Assembly (NCBI GenBank): GCA_902497185.1
Contig: CABVEG010000044.1
Coordinates: 1 to 10,092, forward strand
Direction: 5' to 3'
From: an uncultured Eubacteriales bacterium
Lineage (GTDB): Bacteria > Bacillota > Clostridia > Lachnospirales > CAG-274
Length of the DNA stretch: 10,092 nucleotides
Part shown: positions 6,389-10,092 of the stretch, piece by piece
Layout: each line of letters opens with the position of its first letter
Position numbering within the stretch: position 1 is the stretch's first letter
The notes under the pieces: model-generated
Told to the model about the DNA's origin: nothing
The model's input: only the letters and a program-made list of their open reading frames with translations
Database searches by the model: none
Program-made: the position numbers and the translations under genes

Positions 6389-7540
6389 TTAATAACATTC
6401 CTTTAAAATTTCATATATTTCATCACTTGTAAGTTTTTTACAGCAGCCTGCCGTAATATTTGTACTGTCAGCAACAGCTCTGAAACAGCTTTCATCATTT
6501 ATACCCATTTCTCTAAAACTTGTTGGCAGTCCTATTTCCTTAATAAACTTAGTTAATGCATTAATTCCCATAACAGCAAGCTCAACATTAGACTTGCCAT
6601 TACCCTCTATTCTCCACACCTCCTTTGCAAAGCGTGCAAACTTTTCGATATTATTTTGGTATATATGGCTGTAAAGCATAGGGTGGATAACAGCAAGCCC
6701 CTGTCCGTGATTACAGTCTGTATAAGCACCAAGCTGATGTTCTATCTGGTGTGCCTGAAAATCCGTTATCTTACCAAGTTTTAAAATAGAGTTTTCAGCC
6801 ATGGCAGAATCCCACATAAGCTCACTTCTTGCTTCAATATCATTTGGATTTTTAATTAATGCTCTTATATTTCTGATTACATTTCTCATAACAGCTTCAT
6901 TTATTTCATCTGAAATATAAGTTTCTGCAGGTTTGCCGAAATAGGTTTCCATACAGTGACTTAGTGTATCAAAAGCCCCTGATATAACCTGCTTAAAAGG
7001 TACAGATAATGTGTAATATGGGTCAAGTACCGCAAAAGCAGCGTAAGCAGCAAAAACGCCTGCCTTTATTTTCTTTTCTTCATTTGTAATTACCGCACCT
7101 GCATTCATTTCAGAGCCTGTTCCTGATGCCGTTACAACAGCACCCATAGGTATCCATTTTGTAGGGAATTTTTTATTTATAAATTCCATATCCCATATAT
7201 CCTCATCGGTTTTTGCCTGTGCAGCAACCACCTTGCAGCAGTCAATTACAGAGCCGCCGCCCACAGCAAGAATAAAATCAACATTGTTTTCTCTTGCAAG
7301 CCTTGCTCCCTCCTGTACCTTATTATAGGTTGGGTTTGGCATAATGCCGGAAAACTCTATAATCTCTTTGCCTTCAAGTAATTTCATTATTTCACCATAT
7401 ATTCCATTGCTTTTAATTGAACCGCCTCCATAAGCAAGCATAATTTTCTTGTAAGAACCAATCTCTCCTTTCAAGGCCTTTGATGCAGAGCCTTTTCCAA
7501 AATACACCTTTGTTGGATAGCTAAATATAAAATCATTCAT
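6389..7540 (-). CDS. Iron-containing alcohol dehydrogenase (YqhD/BDH-like)
   Basis: Cytosolic NAD(P)H-dependent metal alcohol dehydrogenase of 383 residues, group III, most like the YqhD/butanol dehydrogenase branch that reduces aldehydes. The nucleotide-binding side shows YGGGSIK (37-43), GIMPNPTY (65-72) and the family signature AVGGGSVIDCCK (92-103). Metal ligands by comparison with E. coli YqhD (D194, H198, H267, H281) are D191 and H195 in FDTLSH, H264 in FQAHQIEH and H278 in CNHGQGLAV; the spacing agrees exactly. The ATG is preceded by AGGAGG. It is the first gene of the leftward unit and has a MerR-type promoter facing the regulator gene, so induction by aldehyde or another electrophile is likely. 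NADPH preference is inferred from similarity to YqhD, and the natural substrate is unknown. Confidence 0.95.
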   Translation of the reverse strand: MNDFIFSYPTKVYFGKGSASKALKGEIGSYKKIMLAYGGGSIKSNGIYGEIMKLLEGKEIIEFSGIMPNPTYNKVQEGARLARENNVDFILAVGGGSVIDCCKVVAAQAKTDEDIWDMEFINKKFPTKWIPMGAVVTASGTGSEMNAGAVITNEEKKIKAGVFAAYAAFAVLDPYYTLSVPFKQVISGAFDTLSHCMETYFGKPAETYISDEINEAVMRNVIRNIRALIKNPNDIEARSELMWDSAMAENSILKLGKITDFQAHQIEHQLGAYTDCNHGQGLAVIHPMLYSHIYQNNIEKFARFAKEVWRIEGNGKSNVELAVMGINALTKFIKEIGLPTSFREMGINDESCFRAVADSTNITAGCCKKLTSDEIYEILKECY

Positions 7541-7554
7541 TTTTATTCCTCCTA

Positions 7555-7582
7555 TTGACTTTTTATTAATTTATTGTATAAT
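7555..7582 (+). promoter_or_regulatory. Promoter for the MerR regulator
   Basis: A -35 TTGACT (7555-7560) and a perfect -10 TATAAT (7577-7582) are separated by 16 bp. Transcription would start near 7589 and give a leader of about 87 bases. The dyad at 7608-7627 would lie just downstream of this start, so the bound regulator could repress its own gene. The -35 lies next to the ribosome site of the divergent dehydrogenase gene. Confidence 0.65.
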
Positions 7583-7599
7583 TATATAAGTTTAATTAA

Positions 7600-7630
7600 A
7601 TTATAAAAGTTAAAGTCAACTCTAAGTCAA
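7600..7630 (-). promoter_or_regulatory. MerR-type promoter for the dehydrogenase-apbE-CMD-flavodoxin unit
   Basis: On the minus strand the -35 TTGACT (7625-7630) and a perfect -10 TATAAT (7600-7605) are separated by 19 bp, too long for normal sigma-A use and typical of MerR-activated promoters that need DNA untwisting. The spacer contains the dyad described separately. A start near 7593 gives a leader of about 50 bases. Four genes follow with gaps of 10, 1 and 18 bases. Confidence 0.8.
7608..7627. promoter_or_regulatory. Operator dyad for the MerR regulator
   Basis: TTAAAGT-CA-ACTCTAA (7610-7625) is an inverted repeat with one mismatch between 7-base arms. It fills the spacer of the dehydrogenase promoter. 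Read on the minus strand it resembles the CTTAAAG-N4-CTTTAAG consensus that I recall for B. subtilis AdhR. The motif AAGTCAA is also repeated directly at 7613 and 7624, 11 bp apart. Confidence 0.72.
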
Positions 7631-7675
7631 GTCTTTTTTTTAATTTTTATAAAAAAATTTTTTTGAGGTGAAATT

Positions 7676-8125
7676 ATGCTTTATACAGTAGGTGAAATGG
7701 CAAAATTACTTGATGTTGCCCCCTCAACATTAAGATATTATGACAAAGAGGGGCTTCTCCCTTTTGTTGAAAGATCACAAAGCGGTATACGAATGTTTAA
7801 GGATACCGACTATGAATGGCTGCAAATAATAAACTGTCTTAAAAAAACAGGTATGTCCTTAAAGGATATAAAAGACTTTATATATCTGACAATGGCAGGT
7901 GATGAAACCATCAACAAACGTCTTGAGCTTTTTAAAAAACAAAAGGCTATTATCGAAAGTCAAATTGCAGAGCTTCAAGATACACTTGATACTCTTGATT
8001 TTAAATGCTGGTACTATCAGACAGCCAAGGAAGCAGGCACTACATCAGTTTTAAATAATATGAGTATTGACGAAATTCCTGCTAAGTTTTGGGATACAAT
8101 AAAAAAACTGCGTAATGTTAAATAG
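7676..8125 (+). CDS. MerR-family transcriptional regulator (AdhR/NmlR-like)
   Basis: Cytosolic DNA-binding regulator of 149 residues. The winged helix-turn-helix spans about 1-70, with TVGEMAKLLDVAPSTLRYYDKEGLL at its start and SGIRMF in the wing. A long dimerisation helix, probably an antiparallel coiled coil, runs about 81-115. The short C-terminal tail has no metal-binding cysteine cluster, which argues against a metal sensor. C54 in INCLKKTGM aligns by eye with the conserved reactive cysteine of B. subtilis AdhR (FIKCMRNAGL), and C111 is the only other cysteine. This supports sensing of aldehydes or other electrophiles. The ATG at 7676 has GAGGTGA just upstream. It is divergent from the dehydrogenase unit, and both probable promoters lie in the 135-base gap with one operator. 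The inducer is not proven. Confidence 0.92.
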   Translation: MLYTVGEMAKLLDVAPSTLRYYDKEGLLPFVERSQSGIRMFKDTDYEWLQIINCLKKTGMSLKDIKDFIYLTMAGDETINKRLELFKKQKAIIESQIAELQDTLDTLDFKCWYYQTAKEAGTTSVLNNMSIDEIPAKFWDTIKKLRNVK

Positions 8126-8128
8126 CAT

Positions 8129-8164
8129 TTAAGCCGACCGCCATTATATCAGCAGTCGGCTTAA
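8129..8164 (+). terminator. Hairpin between the convergent merR and aldo/keto reductase genes
   Basis: TTAAGCCGAC (8129-8138) pairs perfectly with GTCGGCTTAA (8155-8164) around a 16-base loop. It lies in the 46-base gap between convergent genes, where a bidirectional terminator is expected. Only a short A/T mix, not a clean T tract, follows on either strand, so efficiency is uncertain. Confidence 0.6.
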
Positions 8165-8171
8165 TTAATAA

Positions 8172-9020
8172 TTAGTGTAATTTCATACTATGGAGCATTT
8201 TTACAAACCCCGGATCACTGTGATTAACAATTTCACTATAACCTATATCCATATTTGAAATCATATTCATATCATCACTGCTAAGTTTAAAATCCCATAT
8301 ATCAATATTTTGCTCCATACGTTCCCTGTGAATTGACTTTGGTATAACAATTACACCTCTTTGAACATTCCATCTTAATACCACCTGTGCAGCACTTTTA
8401 CCATATTTTTTACCTATGGCTGTAAGTGTGGGATCGGTAAATATGCCATGATTTCCCTCTGCAAAAGGTCCCCAAGCCTCAGGCTGTACACCATAGTTTT
8501 TCATATTATCAAGTGCAGATTGTTGTTGAAAGAATGGGTGCAGCTCCACCTGATTTACCATAGGCTTTATTTCAACAGTTTCACAAAAATCCGCAAGTAT
8601 TGCAGGATAAAAATTACATACACCGATTGCTCTGATTACTCCTATCTTATAAAGTTCCTCTATAGCTCTCCATGCACCGTAATAATCACCCATTGGCTGA
8701 TGAATTAAGTATAAATCAATATAATCAAGCCCCAATTTTTTAAGAGATGTATTAAAAGCCTTTTTTGCACCCTCATAGCTTGCATCCTGTACCCATAACT
8801 TTGTAGTAATAAATAGCTCATCTCTTTCAATGCCGCATTTTTTAATTGCAGCTCCAACAGCTTCCTCATTCATATAGGCTGCTGCCGTATCAATTAATCT
8901 GTATCCTACATCAATGGCATCAATTACAGCCTGTTCACACTGCAGCTTATCAGACACCTGAAATACACCAAAGCCCTCTAAAGGTATTTTTAATCCATTA
9001 TTTAATGTTACAAAATCCAT
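8172..9020 (-). CDS. Aldo/keto reductase (2,5-diketogluconate reductase-like, AKR5-type)
   Basis: Cytosolic NADPH-dependent carbonyl reductase of 282 residues with a TIM-barrel fold. The catalytic tetrad is intact: D44 and Y49 in RLIDTAAAYMNE, K74 in ITTKLW and H107 in LYLIHQP. The signature DYIDLYLIHQPMGDYYGAW (99-117) and the cofactor-binding IPKSIHRERMEQN near 227-239 are typical of the branch that includes diketogluconate and methylglyoxal reductases. The ATG has AGGAGA eight bases upstream, and that site overlaps the stop of the other reductase gene, so the pair is translationally coupled with a 13-base gap. It converges on the MerR gene. The substrate cannot be read from sequence; a small aldehyde fits the context. 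Confidence 0.95.
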   Translation of the reverse strand: MDFVTLNNGLKIPLEGFGVFQVSDKLQCEQAVIDAIDVGYRLIDTAAAYMNEEAVGAAIKKCGIERDELFITTKLWVQDASYEGAKKAFNTSLKKLGLDYIDLYLIHQPMGDYYGAWRAIEELYKIGVIRAIGVCNFYPAILADFCETVEIKPMVNQVELHPFFQQQSALDNMKNYGVQPEAWGPFAEGNHGIFTDPTLTAIGKKYGKSAAQVVLRWNVQRGVIVIPKSIHRERMEQNIDIWDFKLSSDDMNMISNMDIGYSEIVNHSDPGFVKMLHSMKLH

Positions 9021-9033
9021 AAGTATCTCTCCT

Positions 9034-10035
9034 TTATTTTAGAACTATTTTTGAACCGCCAAACACATCAGACATTTCCATATTATCAAGGGCAATATCA
9101 AGGCTTTTTATTTCTTCTTTTGACAACTCAATATCTGCTGAGCCTGCATTTTCAACCAATCTATTGTATTTTCTTGTTCCAGGTATAGGAACAATCCATG
9201 GCTTTTTGCAAAGCATCCATGCAAGAGAAATCTGCGCCTGTGTTCCATTCTTTTTATCCGCCATATTCTCTAAAAGTTTTAAAAGTTCTCTGTTCTTATC
9301 ATAAGCATCAGACTTAAATTGAGGCATTTCATTTCTATAATCAGTACCGTATTCAAACTTTGAATCTTTATTATATTTACCGCTTAACAATCCGTTTGCC
9401 ATAGGTGAAAATGGTACAAAGCCTATGTTTAATTTTTCCAAGGTATCAAATAAAGACTCATAATTTCTATACATCATTGAATATCTATTTTGAATTGCAG
9501 TTACCTTACATACTTTATCAGCTCGTCTTATAGTATCCTCAGTTACCTCGGATAATCCCCAGTGTGTTATTTTGCCCTCCTTTATTAAATCCTCCATTAC
9601 TCCCGCAACCTCCTCAATAGGAACATTGGGGTCAGTTCTATGTTGATAATATAAATCAATATAATCCGTATCAAGTCGTTTTAAAGATTCATCAACAGAT
9701 TTTCTTATTGTTTCAGGTCTTGAATCAGGTATAAGAGGTTTATTCACAGCATTACTTGTCATATCAAAATGAATACCAAATTTTGTTGCAATAACAACCT
9801 TATCCCTATAAGGCTTTAATGCCTTTCCAAGTAATATTTCATTATGATGTGGATTGTCGGGAGTGCCATAAACCTCCGCCGTATCAAAAAATGTATATCC
9901 TATGTCTACAGCCCTAGAAAGCAGCTCCGTCATTTCTCTTTCATCAGCCGGTGCACCATAAGCATGGCTCATACCCATACATCCAAGTCCAACAGCTGAC
10001 ACCTTTAAATCTTTCCCTAATGTTCTGTATTTCAT
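9034..10035 (-). CDS. Aldo/keto reductase (AKR13/YhdN-like)
   Basis: Cytosolic carbonyl reductase of 333 residues, from a different subfamily than its neighbour. It opens MKYRTLGKDLKVSAVGLGCMG and has the tetrad D51 and Y56 in FFDTAEVYG, K85 in VIATKFG and H132 in DLYYQHRTDP. The C-terminal part carries PFSPMANGLLSGKY (208-221) and the phosphate-binding loop IPGTRKYNRLVEN near 292-304, typical of NADPH enzymes of this group. GAGGAGA lies eight bases before the ATG. It is the first gene of a two-gene unit whose promoter runs out of the window. Such enzymes reduce a wide range of aldehydes and ketones; the natural substrate here is unknown. No MerR-type dyad is visible before it in the available bases. 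Confidence 0.95.
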   Translation of the reverse strand: MKYRTLGKDLKVSAVGLGCMGMSHAYGAPADEREMTELLSRAVDIGYTFFDTAEVYGTPDNPHHNEILLGKALKPYRDKVVIATKFGIHFDMTSNAVNKPLIPDSRPETIRKSVDESLKRLDTDYIDLYYQHRTDPNVPIEEVAGVMEDLIKEGKITHWGLSEVTEDTIRRADKVCKVTAIQNRYSMMYRNYESLFDTLEKLNIGFVPFSPMANGLLSGKYNKDSKFEYGTDYRNEMPQFKSDAYDKNRELLKLLENMADKKNGTQAQISLAWMLCKKPWIVPIPGTRKYNRLVENAGSADIELSKEEIKSLDIALDNMEMSDVFGGSKIVLK

Positions 10036-10077
10036 ATAAATTTCTCCTCAAAATTTTATTTTTCTGCTTGTGCTTTA

Positions 10078-10083
10078 ATTATA
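10078..10083 (-). promoter_or_regulatory. Probable -10 element of the aldo/keto reductase pair
   Basis: A perfect TATAAT on the minus strand lies about 43 bases before the first reductase ATG. The matching -35 would fall beyond the window edge, so spacing and regulation cannot be judged. Confidence 0.45.
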
Positions 10084-10092
10084 ACTCAAAAT

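Noticed and set aside
10050..10092. MerR operator before the aldo/keto reductase pair
   Set aside because: The few bases upstream of the TATAAT do not contain the ACTTTA half-site seen at the other two promoters, and the rest lies outside the window.
1..10092. CRISPR arrays, tRNA or rRNA genes, transposases, attachment sites
   Set aside because: I saw no spaced direct repeats, no cloverleaf-like sequence, no mobile-element protein and no flanking duplications.

Overview
The window is about 10 kb of low-GC DNA with A/T-rich intergenic gaps, strong AGGAGG-type ribosome sites and one TTG start. It codes for lipoproteins, exported proteins with copper-amine-oxidase-like 'stalk' domains, a YqhD/BDH-type alcohol dehydrogenase and MerR-type regulation. 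This suggests an anaerobic Firmicute of the class Clostridia, possibly a gut species. That is inference from gene content and base composition; no rRNA or other taxonomic marker is present. All genes except the MerR regulator lie on the minus strand, so transcription there runs right to left.

Layout. At the right end (8172-10035) two aldo/keto reductases of different subfamilies form a tight pair. A 10-bp hairpin separates them from a convergent MerR-family regulator (7676-8125, +). Left of the regulator, divergently transcribed, is a compact four-gene unit: iron-containing alcohol dehydrogenase (6389-7540), ApbE flavin transferase lipoprotein (5362-6378), secreted double carboxymuconolactone-decarboxylase-like protein (4461-5360) and stalk-flavodoxin lipoprotein (3339-4442). 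Gaps between these genes are 10, 1 and 18 bases. After 109 bases comes a secreted stalk-DUF362 protein (1712-3229), then an ArsP/UPF0718-type permease (750-1652), then an Ogt-type DNA methyltransferase (90-620).

Regulation. The dehydrogenase promoter has the MerR hallmark: a -35 and -10 separated by 19 bp, with a dyad in the spacer. A second promoter of the same design, with a closely related perfect palindrome (TAAAGTTAACTTTA), stands before the DUF362 gene. The regulator carries a cysteine (C54) at the position of the reactive cysteine of AdhR/NmlR aldehyde sensors. Together these suggest one regulon answering reactive carbonyl or related electrophile stress, spanning at least the dehydrogenase unit and DUF362.

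How the genes may work together. Cytosolic NAD(P)H-dependent carbonyl reduction (iron dehydrogenase, and probably the two aldo/keto reductases) is paired with an outward-facing redox set. ApbE attaches FMN covalently to exported proteins. The exported flavodoxin carries DTVAGAS, close to the ApbE acceptor motif (DxxSGAT type), and is the best candidate client in the window. The exported CMD-like and DUF362 proteins may belong to the same extracytosolic system, but their substrates cannot be read from sequence. This MerR-controlled mixed cytosolic/exported flavin redox island is the most interesting content of the window.
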